Notes under the pieces: generated by a model
Database searches by the model: none
What the model was told of the DNA's origin: nothing
What the model saw: only the letters and a program-made list of their open reading frames with translations
Position numbers and translations under genes: made by a program
DNA from: Acorus gramineus
Taxonomy: Eukaryota; Streptophyta; Magnoliopsida; Acorales; Acoraceae
Assembly (NCBI GenBank): GCA_030737835.1
Contig: CM060854.1
Location: 16,181,687 to 16,245,686, forward strand
Direction: 5' to 3'
Length of the DNA: 64,000 nt
In this document: positions 23,767 to 34,719 of the stretch, piece by piece
Layout: each line of letters starts with the position of its first letter
Position numbering within the stretch: the first letter of the stretch is position 1

Positions 23767-24603
23767 TATTGTTCAATCTCTATTATTCAATATAACATTA
23801 TTCCATTTATTTCTTTTGCTATGAGCTCTGCATCAAAAATTCTCCTTGCTAAGAATAATAGAGAAGGACAAATATGGATACGGGTAGAAAATTGGCTTAT
23901 TTGGGTATAACCTTATGAATTCATTGCACTTGAAGGAAAATAGTGAAATTTAAAGAATGAAGCTCCTAGGGGTGATGCCTTCCTAGTAGATGTTTCTTTT
24001 TTTCTTCCTTCTTTTTATTTTGTTGTTAAAGATGAGAAAAGAGAAGTGTAGCAAATGTTCTCTCATGTTCATCTTGTCGAGTCACATGTGGGTAATAGTC
24101 TGTGCCATGAAAAGGTTGAATGCAAACTCTCCAAGATTGATGGTGAGAATGTAGCATTGCGTGGAGAAATGATTCATGGCCCCCTTTTTGTATATGTTGG
24201 AGTGGAAGAATATGTCACTTAGGAGTTGAGGAGCAAAGATGGGCAAGGTAATTCGGGTACCAGCTCATTTGATCTCCTCATGGTGTTATAATCATATTAA
24301 GGGCTCATGAGGACATACGTGAGAAAAACATCATGGTTTTTGTATTACATGCCACTGTGGTAAGCATTTTGTATCAAGTTATTGTTTGCCTGTTTGGCTT
24401 GGGCTTATATTGATCTCGCAAACATTTTGTATATACCTCATTGAAGATTTATGAAACTGCACTCAGGGTTACAAACAGGATTGTGATTAATAGTGCTCTT
24501 ATAGTTTATAAAGTTTTGGTGGTACCACCAATCCCCTCCACAATCCACAAAAAATAAAAGGAAGACTGTAAAAAAAAAAAACAGAAAGAAAACATTACTA
24601 GGC

Positions 24604-24659
24604 TTCCAATAAAACACCTACATGATACAATTTCCAATAAAACACCTACATGATACAAT
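24604..24659. repeat. 28-bp tandem duplication
   Basis: Two identical units beginning TTCCAATAAAACACCTACAT, at 24604 and 24632. A simple local duplication. Confidence 0.8.
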
Positions 24660-25827
24660 TTCTTGATTGGAAAAAAAATCATGTTACCCACTAACTTTGT
24701 TCATTTAATGTCAGTAGGGTACCTTGATGTTTCTGTATTAACCGGTTTGCTCATATTGGTTGTGACATTGATACGTGCAGTTATTTATGCAGACATTTCT
24801 GCAGTTATAATTTTTTTCCTTCTGCACACCAATTTTGAGGAACTGTTTTTCATGGAAATTATTCTCATCCATCTTTTTCATAAAAGTTGTTGTTTCGTTG
24901 ACTTTTAACACAAAAAAAAAAAACTAAAAAAAAAATGCAAATTCTACAATCAAAACATAAAAGTTTATTTTTTGGAAAATGAGATTGGTGGATTTGTCAC
25001 TTCTTTGACTAGTTGATGCGCATGTGCATTGCACATGAATTGATTTTATTGAATTATAATGGATGAATGTTAATTGGGATTATTGATTGATTTGAAATTA
25101 CTAGATTAATAATGAGAAGTGTTTTTTTAACATAAGTACAATTATTAGATATTTTATAATACATGCAAAGTGTAAATATAAAACTTATAAAAGACAATAT
25201 AAGGAAAGAAGTGAATAAACATGTTTAATTAGAATGGAACTGAAATTCTCCACATAAACTTGGGAAAACTTTAAATGCATACCTATAACAAGCAATGAAG
25301 GAATTCAATTTATCATAGAATGTTAGATCTTCATGCTTCTTAGTAACCAATAGCAGAGCATTGTTACATGCAAGCTTTGGAATCTATATCTATCTAATAC
25401 TTTGTTTATATCTCGTTATAAATGTATATACCCTATTAACATTTTTTTCATTTTCATATCAATGGGATTATATGAAGGTATATGCATTTTTTATAAAAAT
25501 ATATATCTCATTGATGATGCTTACCATTTTTTAAAACTAACACTACATAGAATTATCGTGCGGACTGTCTCTAACATTATTTCCAACAATAATATGATGT
25601 TGGAGTACATAGACCAATAAATTGATACACAATTATAGTGCATTTAACCGGATCTTATAAAATAATACCAACAATATGACATGTAGCAGCAAGAACCAAT
25701 TTTTAAAAACAATCCGAACTCTTGATATTTTATTAATGATGCTTGATGATATAAATGTTTGTCACATTGAAAAAGAAAATGTAAGTCAAAGATCCATTTT
25801 CTTGTCTGAAAGTTTTTTAGTCTTCCT

Positions 25828-25836
25828 TCTCTTTTA
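25828..25836. repeat. MULE target-site duplication, left
   Basis: TCTCTTTTA, identical to 32071-32079. Confidence 0.9.
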
Positions 25837-25975
25837 GGGTAATTAGCAGTTTTAGCCCTCGAAAATTAAATATTTATAAAAATAACCATGCCATCCGAAT
25901 ATTTGTAAAAACTAACCCCGCTGATATTTTACACTGGAGACGGATTATATATAATCCGTCTCCAGTGTAAAATAT
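25837..25975 (+). repeat. MULE left terminal inverted repeat
   Basis: Starts GGGTAATTAGCAGTTTTAGC and pairs with the reverse complement of 31936-32070. Its inner end is a perfect 52-bp palindrome. Confidence 0.85.
25924..25975. repeat. perfect 52-bp palindrome in the MULE terminus
   Basis: Arms of 26 bp without a spacer, containing ACACTGGAGACGGATTATA and its exact complement. A second dyad array with GGAGACGGTATATATATA follows at about 26024-26085, and a related one lies at about 31864-31915 near the other end. Confidence 0.9.
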
Positions 25976-26092
25976 TCTCGTTCAAACAATGATAATAAAG
26001 TGACTATGAGAGCAGATATATACTGGAGACGGTATATATATATGCCGTCTCCTGGAGACGGTATATATATATATACCATCTCCAGAGCACGG

Positions 26093-26102
26093 CATATATA
26101 AG
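26093..26102 (+). promoter_or_regulatory. TATA box of the MULE transposase gene (predicted)
   Basis: CATATATAAG just after the subterminal dyads. A likely leader follows, with a predicted leader intron 26218-26666 (donor AAAG/GTAAAC, acceptor TTTAG directly before the ATG at 26667). Confidence 0.5.
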
Positions 26103-26666
26103 GCCCGTCCCCGCTGCCAAGCCCTAAAACCCCCATTTTCACCCCTTTTGTCCCTCTTTCACCCACCCACCCGCTGCCAACCCCGAAAAATCATCAAAAA
26201 CAACTCTCAATCCAAAGGTAAACATCAAAACCCTAAATGTTCTTGAATTTTATTATTTATTTATCAATTGTTTTGATTTTATTAATTAAATTAGGGTTTT
26301 TATAAAAAATCCTAAATGTTGAATGTTGAATTTATTTATTATTGGAATGTTGATTGTATGATGTTTTGTTAAGTGAAATGTGAATTTTTTTAGGGTTTTA
26401 GTTATTTTAAAATTTAGAGCTTTTTTGTCAAAATAAATTTTTAAATCTTAAAAAAATTTGAAATTTTTTTAAAAAATTGTATGGCCTTAGGAAATAATTC
26501 AATGGCCTCTTAGTAAACATTTTAAAAAAATGAAAGGCTATTTTTAGGAAATATGCTTTGTATGTGTTGCATGAATGTTTTTTGTGTTTAATGTGTATGT
26601 GTTGGATGGATTTTATTATTATGAATTTAGAAATATATTTACTAAGTTGAATAATTTATGGTTTAG

Positions 26667-29330
26667 ATGGTAAAGAAATCCGATGTCCCGTTAATGTACT
26701 CTTTTAACGGGAGGATTGTTCAACGCGAAGATAGTTCATTTTATGAAGGTGGTACCATGAAAACCACCATCATAAATAAGAAGATCTCTTATGTCGATTT
26801 ACTCCAAATGATGTACCATTTGACGGGGACCGATCCAAGTCTTTACAAATTGTCCATGACTGCTGTGCATCCAACTCACGACGGAAAGTGTTTGGGTGCC
26901 CCTCTCGAAGATGATATGGGGGTGAAAGTTATGATAATGTTGTACCCAAAGCACGCGCATATCATTCAAATATGGTTAGAGAAGGAAGAGATCATACAAA
27001 GAGGCCGTGGCGCGATGAATTATGATGCAGAAGATTCATATCCTTCCATTGTTCGTGAACCATATCAACCTTCATCGTCGTCGTTTGTTCCGTGCACCCA
27101 AGAGAATATGATTGATGCAACACCGACCAATGCCTATGGGAGTGTGAATATACCACATTTGTAAGTATTGTGAATTTATAGGATGTTTTTGGTGGGTGTA
27201 TTCATATGTGTAAGTATATGTGTTTGCATTTATAGGTCCCCATTTCATGACATGGGTTGGGACGATATTCGTGAAGGAATTGAAGTGAACAATGAAGAAG
27301 AAGAAGATCAAGAAGGGGGAGAAGAAGAAGATCAAGAAGGGGAAGAAGAAGAAGAGGGTGATGATGAAGATACCGAAGAAGAAGAAGAAGCAGAGGATCG
27401 TGAAGATGGCTGGGTTGAAGGACCTGATACTGAGGAGGACCATGATGTGAGGAGAACTGCCATCAGTGAATATGGTGTTCCTCAAATGTTTCCTACACGT
27501 GAGCTTATGGAGCAGGCGGTGGCTGAAAATGTCCATCCATGCATTTATGAAATCGGATCTTCTTCGTGTAATGAACTTGAGGTTGGTCAGCTTTTCGCGA
27601 ATAAGAAGTCACTCATTAATGCTGTCCGAACCTGGAGCATAAAGAAATGCGCACAATGTCATGTGGTGAAATCAAATGCAGAAAAATACGCCGTTAAGTG
27701 CATAAATGATGAATGTAATTGGAGATTATATGCGAGGAGGGTCGGTGGTTCAGAAATGTTCAAGATTTCCACTCTGAGAGTTCCTCATACATGCTTGGAT
27801 CCTCTTCTCAGTTCAAATCACAGACAATTTAGTTCTGATTATATCTCACAGCTGATTATGCCAACGATTCGTCATAATTTGAGAATCAGTGCTACTGAGA
27901 TAATGGACAGGATACGTGCTGATCATCACTACACAATTTCATATTCAAAGGCAAACCGTGCCAAATGGAAGGCTATGGAGAGGATATTTGGAAATTGGGA
28001 GGAATCATATGCTGAGTTGCCTCTATATGTTGATGCCTTGAGGAGGTCTAATCCAGGAACAACTGTGTTCTTCGAAGGCCCTGTCATACAAGAGAATAAC
28101 ATGGGCAGACCGATCCGACAGTTTGAACGTGTTTTTTGGGCATTCGGACCAGCCTTAGAGGCTTTCAAACATTGTCGTCCATTGGTTTGCATCGATGGAA
28201 CACATCTGTATGGAAAGTATAAAGGAAATCTCCTGATAGCCACTGCTTGCGATGCAGAAAATGGTTTGCTTCCGATAGCCTTTGCTATAGTTGAATCTGA
28301 GAACAGAAGCAGTTGGACCTTCTTCCTTTGGAACTTGTTCTTTTCTGTTGGTGGTATAAACAATTTGTGTGTCATATCTGATCGGCACTTGGGCATCATA
28401 GCAGGCATGAAGGATATTGAGGAATCAAGCAATGTAACATGGCACCATCGTTTCTGTATGAGACACATGATAGACAACTTCAAAAAACATGTAAAATCAA
28501 AGGAGTTGAGTGACCAGGTGTGGAGGGCTGCCACCTTGAAATGTCCAAATCAATTTGCTGATGAAATGCGAAAGATTCTTAGTGCCTCCTCACAAGCTCG
28601 CACATGGCTTGATCAAGTCCCTCCACAAACATGGGCCCTTTGTTATGACGATGGCCGTCGTCATGGCACGATGACCACCAATAGAGCAGAAAGCATGAAC
28701 AGTGTCTTGAAAGGTGTAAGAGGGTTGCCAATCACTGCCATATTACAACAGACATTCATACGAGTGTCAGAGTATTTTTATACAAGGCGTGAATCGGCCG
28801 AGAGCATGTCAGGTGAACATGTGCCATCTATGCAGCAACATTTGGAGAGAACTGCACATGATGCAAGGGCGATGTTAGTAAGAAGGCTTGATAGATCAGA
28901 ATTCAATGTCCAAGACAAGAATGCGGTTATGTACATTGTTTTCTTATATTCTGACAATGCAGAATGTCAATGTCATGTTCCGAAGTTGTTTCACTATCCA
29001 TGTGCACATGTCATAGCGGCCTGTGGGTATGCTCGTATTAGTCCTGGGAGATATGTGTCACATTGGCTTTCCTCAGAGTCATATAGACACACTTATGAAC
29101 CCCGATTCCACTCCGTTGATGATAAAAGTCGTTGGCCGATTCCTACGGAAAACGATCCCATCTTCATCCCACCAAATGTTAGGAGACAAGCGGGGCGCCC
29201 TGTATCAACTCGCCGATGTATGCATATGGACTCCAGGGATCCAAGTCTGAGATATACATGTTCAATATGTCATGAGAAAGGCCATAGAAAAAATAAATGT
29301 CCACGTAGAAATACAAATGCTGGTAATTGA
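26667..29330 (+). CDS. MuDR/MURA-type MULE transposase
   Basis: Two coding exons, 26667-27160 and 27236-29330, joined through GT-AG in phase, give 863 codons including the stop (862 aa). The N-terminal 165 residues hold a ubiquitin-like or PB1-like region typical of MuDR proteins. Then comes an acidic low-complexity stretch (E/D-rich, about residues 173-220) and the FAR1-like MuDR DNA-binding domain with C/H residues (KCAQCHVVKSNAEKYAVKCI). The MULE DDE catalytic core has D in CIDGTHLYGKYKG, D in VISDRHLG and E in TTNRAESMNS. It is followed by a SWIM zinc finger (CQCHVPKLFHYPCAH) and a C-terminal zinc knuckle (CSICHEKGHRKNKC). No frameshift or stop was found. It should catalyse excision and insertion of the element. 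Confidence 0.9.
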
Positions 29331-29407
29331 TGTTAAATATGATTGTGATATGATGATGAATGTTCAATTGTTTGAGTAGATATTAACTTGTGTTCAAATT
29401 ACAGGTG

Positions 29408-31637
29408 ATGGACATCCGTGAGTGGCATGGACCCGTCGTGGATGATTTGCTGTATTTTCAGGGATCTCATAGGTCTCATCATGGATTCCAGGGCAAGGTA
29501 TGACAAATGATGTGTTTTTCTCTAATGTTATTCTTCATATATGATTTTTTTCTTACTTGAATATATAATTTCCTTAAACAGACCGACTCCTCCAAGTTTA
29601 CGATCCACATGGTGGCATTGCGTCACTGGGTCATGGATCCACGCATCGAGCCATACGTGAGAGCATCGAGGTTGTATTATTTGACAGAGATGGGATATAC
29701 CAGATCAGATCATCGACTTCTACAAGCACTGACTGAGAGATGGAGACCAGAGACCAACACATTTCATCTGCGACATGGCGAGATGACAATTACACTTCAG
29801 GACGTTGCTATTCTGACTGGACTACCCATTGATGGCAAGCCCGTGACTGGTATCACAGACCACGATGATTGGGCCAGCGTTTGTGAGGAGCTGTTAGGTG
29901 TTGGCCCCCCTGCAGATAAGATCAAGGGTGGAAGGATTTTTCTCTCGTGGCTTAAAGAAACCTTCAGCATCGTACCAGATGTTGAATTGGACGACGATAT
30001 CCTCCAGCAGTATGCACGTGCATACATCTTATTTGTGCTTGGATCAACAATCTTCGCCGATGGCACAGGAAATAAGATACATGCGTGCTACCTTCATTTA
30101 TTCAGAGATTTTGAGGATGCTGGTCGATATTCATGGGGTGCAGCTGCGTTGGCCCACTTATATAGAGCATTGTACAGAGGTAGTGTGCTTGGAGAGAGGA
30201 TGTCGGCAGGATCTCATGGTTTTTATTCTTTGCTACAGGTAATATGAAAACCCAATTTTCATCCATACATACTAAATTTGTTTTTTTTCCTGTGTTACTA
30301 AAGATTTTGTTCTAATGCAGCTATGGTCGTGGGAGAGATTACATGTGGGACGACCGTCATTGCATGATCCGGATTTTATTCTTGGAGATCGACCTTTGGG
30401 AGCAAGGTAATGTCAATATTTTCATCTTCTTTTGTCAATTCATAGAAGATCATATATCATTAAATTCGATATTTCAGGTGGAAGGTGACTCAGAGGTTTG
30501 ATGAAAATTCGCGTGTTCTGATATACTATAGAGCACAACTGGACTATCAGCTTGAGTCGCAGGTGACTATACAATTAGGCATATATTTCACAAATGATAT
30601 ATTCTACGTTAATTGTCATACTAATTATATATTTGGTTTTTGGTAGGTTATATGGCAGCCTTATGCTGGGACATATGAGACACTACCACCTGCATGTATG
30701 GATCATATGGAGTTGTGGACGGCTAGGGTCCCACTCATTTGCTTTGATATTGTGGAGATGCACGTGCCAGATCGAGTCGCACGTCAATTTGGATGGCATC
30801 AGGACATTCCATCTGATGTAGAGGCCATCGACCGGGTAAACAGACGAGGTAGACAGGATGTGAATTGGATAGTTTTTCACCAGACTTATATCGAGCGTTG
30901 GGACCAACGATTGGATCACATCCACCAATTCTCTCATACCCGGAGTTCGAGGAGATATATGGAGTGGTACTGGGAGAGAACAGTCAGACATATCACACCT
31001 CCACCACCCCCACAGTACCATCCAGGCTATGTCGCACCAAATTCGGTAAGAATTTTAAACGCGTGTTACATTTTTAGATAGTGATAAATGATTTTATAAC
31101 TACTTATCATATTGAAACTTTTGTTAACAGGGGGGAGTTACACAGAACATTACCGAGGTGCTTGCAAGGGGGTTGGTCTTATACCCCAACTGCGATGAGT
31201 GGGATCGTATAATTGCTGTGGCACGTGACTATGCAGAGGCGATGATGGGAGACAGGGGACAACCTTCGAGTACCTCCAGTGCATCTACAGATGTTGATGA
31301 TTCCGAGGATATCATAGATGATAGTTTCGCTCACACCGAATTCACAATTGATGAGTTCTTCAATGATGTACGACTCGATGCAGAGATCGATGAGCAACCA
31401 CAACAACCAGCCCCAGCTCCTGATCGAGCTCCACAGATGACACTCCAGACATATACTCGTGGACCACGCAGGGTTTGGTGTACTTCTACTACTGCCAGTC
31501 GGGGATCGGGCGAACAATTTACCACTCCACCACAATCAGGTGTGCCGCCATCCACAGCAACTGACGTACCCTCTTCATCAGCACCTCCTGCTCCGAGAAA
31601 AGCTAAAAAGAAAGGACTTATGAGAATATTTGGATGA
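29408..31637 (+). CDS. plant mobile domain (PMD) protein carried by the MULE
   Basis: Six exons (29408-29497, 29582-30238, 30321-30406, 30478-30562, 30647-31045, 31131-31637), all GT-AG and phase-consistent, give 608 codons including the stop. The start MDIREWHGPVVDDLLYF is followed by LRHWVMDPRIEPYVRASRLY, RWRPETNTFHLRHGEMTITL and QDVAILTGLPIDGKPVTG. This is the hallmark of the PMD (aminotransferase-like) family with MAIN, MAIL1 and many TE proteins. Later exons hold WERLHVGRPSLHDPDF, VIWQPYAGTYETLPPAC, MHVPDRVARQFGWHQDIP and WIVFHQTYIERWDQR. The C-terminal about 150 residues are P/S/T-rich and probably disordered, ending in a basic KKKGLMRIFG. The gene starts 78 bp after the transposase stop. 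The biochemical function of PMD proteins is unknown; family members influence silencing and gene expression. Confidence 0.88.
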
Positions 31638-31935
31638 TTGTATTTATGGGATGTAAAACATGTTTATTATATTCATGCATTTTCATTTGTGTGTATTGTA
31701 TTTATGTATTTTCGTTGGTGTTTAGAAACAGGAGTCAAGTGATTATAATGGATTTATGTAAATATCAATGCATTTTTATTATATTTATGCATGTTCAAGC
31801 AGGAATTTTTATACAGGTGAGATAACCAACAATGTATACAAAAAAAAAAAAAAATTAAGACTGAAAACGGATTGTATATAACCCGTCTCCTGGAGACGGA
31901 TTGTATCTCCAGTGTAAATCCATTAAGGGGGCCCA

Positions 31936-32070
31936 TTTACAATGGAGACGGATTATATATAATCCGTCTTCAATGTAAAATATCACCGGATCTAGTTTTT
32001 GGAAATATTCAGGTGGCGGGGCTATTTTTGCAAATTTTCAATTTTCAGGGGTTAAAAGTGCTAATTACCC
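31936..32070 (-). repeat. MULE right terminal inverted repeat
   Basis: Reverse complement starts GGGTAATTAGCACTTTTAAC and follows the left repeat with substitutions. Its inner part is the same palindrome with two mismatched pairs (GGAGACGG against CCGTCTTC). Confidence 0.85.
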
Positions 32071-32079
32071 TCTCTTTTA
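32071..32079. repeat. MULE target-site duplication, right
   Basis: TCTCTTTTA, identical to 25828-25836. Confidence 0.9.
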
Positions 32080-32999
32080 ACAAAGTCTTTCATTGTCATG
32101 GTAATAAAGTCAAATAGTTCCTGCACGTGACCAAAAATGTCATTGAGATTAAAAGTATCTAATGTTAACTTTAATGCATGAAAAGCATAATCATTATTAG
32201 AAAAATATACAAATGTAAGATGTTATTAAAATATAATGATGCTTACTACAACTCTGGTCTGCAGTCTTGTTGTGTGTTATCTGGTTGATATCTTACTCTC
32301 TTCAAGTATCTTCATCTATTTGCTCAACAGAAAAGCTATTTCATATCTGAGAAATTGGATCACACCATACAAGTATAAAACAATTCTTTGACAACTTGTT
32401 GAACTTTTAATGGAAGTAGAACACATCACAATAAGAATATAACTAACTAACAATTATGATTAGTTCATCTTTTCCTAAAAAATAATAATAGTTATGCTAA
32501 TCACATTTTCTTAGGAAACATAAATAAGCATTATTAAAACAAACACACAAATATAAATGAAAGTTAATTTTAGACTTATTATAACTCTATTATGTAATCT
32601 GATTGAGTGTTATCTGCTTCAGAAATGAATCTTTCTTCAATTTTTTAAAAAGCTCATAGTCACTTCCACTGTTCCACATAACCATGAATGTTAAGATAAA
32701 AAAAAATAACATAAAAAGTACCTAAACCCTTACTTGTGAAACCAACCAGGGTTTTTATATTAATGGGTGCAAACATGATTAAAAAGCATAGTCGAATCTT
32801 AATGATAGAGCAGATAAGGACTGAGAGGCCATAAAAGTGTCTTTTTTTTTTTTTCAATAATAATTTTTAAGCAGTATTGTTAAAAAAAATTTCGAAGAGG
32901 CCAATGCAAAAAACCTAGTAAAGCCACAGATTCAAACCAATATGAAAACACACAAAAATATTCTGCAAATAAATAATAGAGGATTAGAAAAGCATATCA
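32080..32999. other. AT-rich intergenic DNA
   Basis: No gene or known repeat recognised. An A/T-rich region with long homopolymer runs (for example near 32840). Confidence 0.4.
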
Positions 33000-33734
33000 G
33001 TTTTGGTGGAAGCGAGCAGAAATGCTCTGTCCTCGATAAATGAGGTCCCCTAATGCACAGGGTTAAATGGCTCCTACCACTGAGAGATACGACCACCAGG
33101 GTTATACCTCCTCGGGGTGCGTGCTACGAGGAGACCACAGTGATTCAGATGCTCAGAACAGAGTGGGAGAATTAAGAAGGACTTCTCTGTAAAAGCTAAA
33201 AACAAAACAGAGGAAGAACACTGATTATAGGAGGCTCTAGGCTTGTGATATTCGCTGATGGTGAATGAGACCAATATGACACCTTTATATAGGCACTACC
33301 AACCGACCAACAGACGGTTTTTAAAAACATTTTGAAATTCAAAATAAGAGATGTTGTGATGGACAAAAAGACGTGGAAAGGGGCCCAGAGGAGAGGGATT
33401 TGCACCCCCCATGCACGTGCATGCGGGTGCCCCCATGTGTGGCCCGCAACCCGACCCGCCTTGTGCGCATGCGCGATGTGCAAGTACGCACGCCCAATTA
33501 ACTAGTTTATCCAACAGAAATCCAAGCGCCCACGGGTTGACGGGCAGGGCCTCGTGTGCACGCGCGTAAGGGTTTGGTCCAACAAGTCTCAACAATGGAA
33601 TTGTTTGACTCTATGTATAAGGTGAAATAATCAAGTGATTTTAACCGATGTGGAACTAAAGTGTTGGGAAGGGAAAAAGGAAATACTCAATTTTTGGTCA
33701 ACCAAGGAATGGACTATTCAAAATGAGTCCAACA
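33000..33734 (-). mobile_element. putative Ty1/copia-type solo LTR, inverted
   Basis: Read on the minus strand it begins TGTTGGACTCATTTTG at 33734, contains a TTCCACATCGG block and a TATA box CCTATATAAAGGT (33281-33292 on the + strand), and then a leader-like region. TGTTGG starts are common in plant copia LTRs. The far end is uncertain and no target duplication was found. Confidence 0.4.
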
Positions 33735-34719
33735 CTAACAAGTTTTAGGTCAAGCACCATGAGATGGCACATAGCTAATTCATAATTTACTCTTTCATTT
33801 ATTTTTGTTTATTTGGTAACCGATCCCTTTGATCGATGAGACGGTTACTATTCCTCTTTTCACGTTAAAAACCGGGCCACATGTAATTCACTTTTTTTTT
33901 AATTCCTTCTATTTGAATGTTTTTTACATCCATAATCAATTGTTCACTATATTTTTAAAACACCATTTATTTTTTTAAAAAAACACCTACATGTCAATCA
34001 TTGATTGGAGATTGACATGAAATGATGAATGGAGCACTGACTGAATCTAATCTTCATATCAACTTATTCACCTCTTATTTAAACTTTATTCTTCGTTTAC
34101 CAAACAACAAAAATTGTATTCTTATGGTTCCCAATAAAATTAATTGAAAATATAATCAAATAGAAAAACTCATGTTCTACTGGTAATTTGTCCTTGAATA
34201 AATCAATTCCTCCCGAGTGCTCGCAATCCCAATCCCATATGCGTCGATTAAAAATCACCGAAGCATATATTCATAATAATGATGTATATGCATCAATAGA
34301 AATTTTTTACATTTTTTTATAAATGTATCCATGTAATTTATTAAAACGTATACTTATTTTTTTATAAAATTATTTACTTAAATATATTATTTTTAAAAAA
34401 TTTAAAATACGTGTAGACTAGAATGAATTCGGACAGCAAATAAAACTGTACAAGTAATGAATTCGGGCATGGTGGGAGCTCTGTGTGCGATAATGTGGGC
34501 CGGATCTCAAACTATCTGGGAGATTCCTCACCCATCTGGAGCCCGATTCGGGCCTGTGGGTGAGGGCAAAACGGTCTTTCCATCCTGTCTTCTTTGTCTA
34601 TCAATTTTCGAGATTGACGGTAGGGTTTAAGTTTTTCTCTCTTTCGTTTTGGATTCAACACACTCTCTTGCTTCTGAAATCAGAGTACATTCAATCGATC
34701 GAGAGAGTGCGATTGAGAG
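33735..34719. other. intergenic DNA and presumed MED17 promoter region
   Basis: AT-rich DNA to about 34430, then a GC-richer stretch leading to the MED17 start. No clear TATA box. The likely 5' UTR holds CT-rich tracts (TTTTTCTCTCTTTCG near 34632). Confidence 0.4.

Larger units (their letters stand above)
21605..25827. other. long intergenic region
   Basis: No supported gene in about 4.2 kb. Short open frames at 22285-22935, 24506-24691 and 24663-24908 are not recognisable and are interrupted by AT-rich runs. A possible degenerate coding remnant at about 24060-24210 (LVESHVGNSLCHEKVECKLS in one frame) could not be assigned. A hairpin and a 28-bp tandem repeat are listed separately. Confidence 0.4.
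25837..32070 (+). mobile_element. intact Mutator-like element (MULE) with two genes
   Basis: A 6,234-bp element bounded by terminal inverted repeats that begin GGGTAATTAGCA on both ends. The repeats are recognisable for over 130 bp and about 80 percent alike by eye. It is flanked by a perfect 9-bp direct repeat TCTCTTTTA (25828-25836 and 32071-32079), the target-site size of Mutator transposons. Inside, in the same direction, are a MURA-type transposase gene (26667-29330) and a plant mobile domain gene (29408-31637), both with intact reading frames after splicing. Near each end there are GGAGACGG/CCGTCTCC dyads. The perfect target duplication and unbroken genes suggest a fairly recent insertion and possible autonomy. 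Confidence 0.9.

Noticed and set aside
27929..28534. 201-codon open frame on the minus strand
   Set aside because: Shadow of the transposase gene; no motif, and the sense frame has all catalytic residues.
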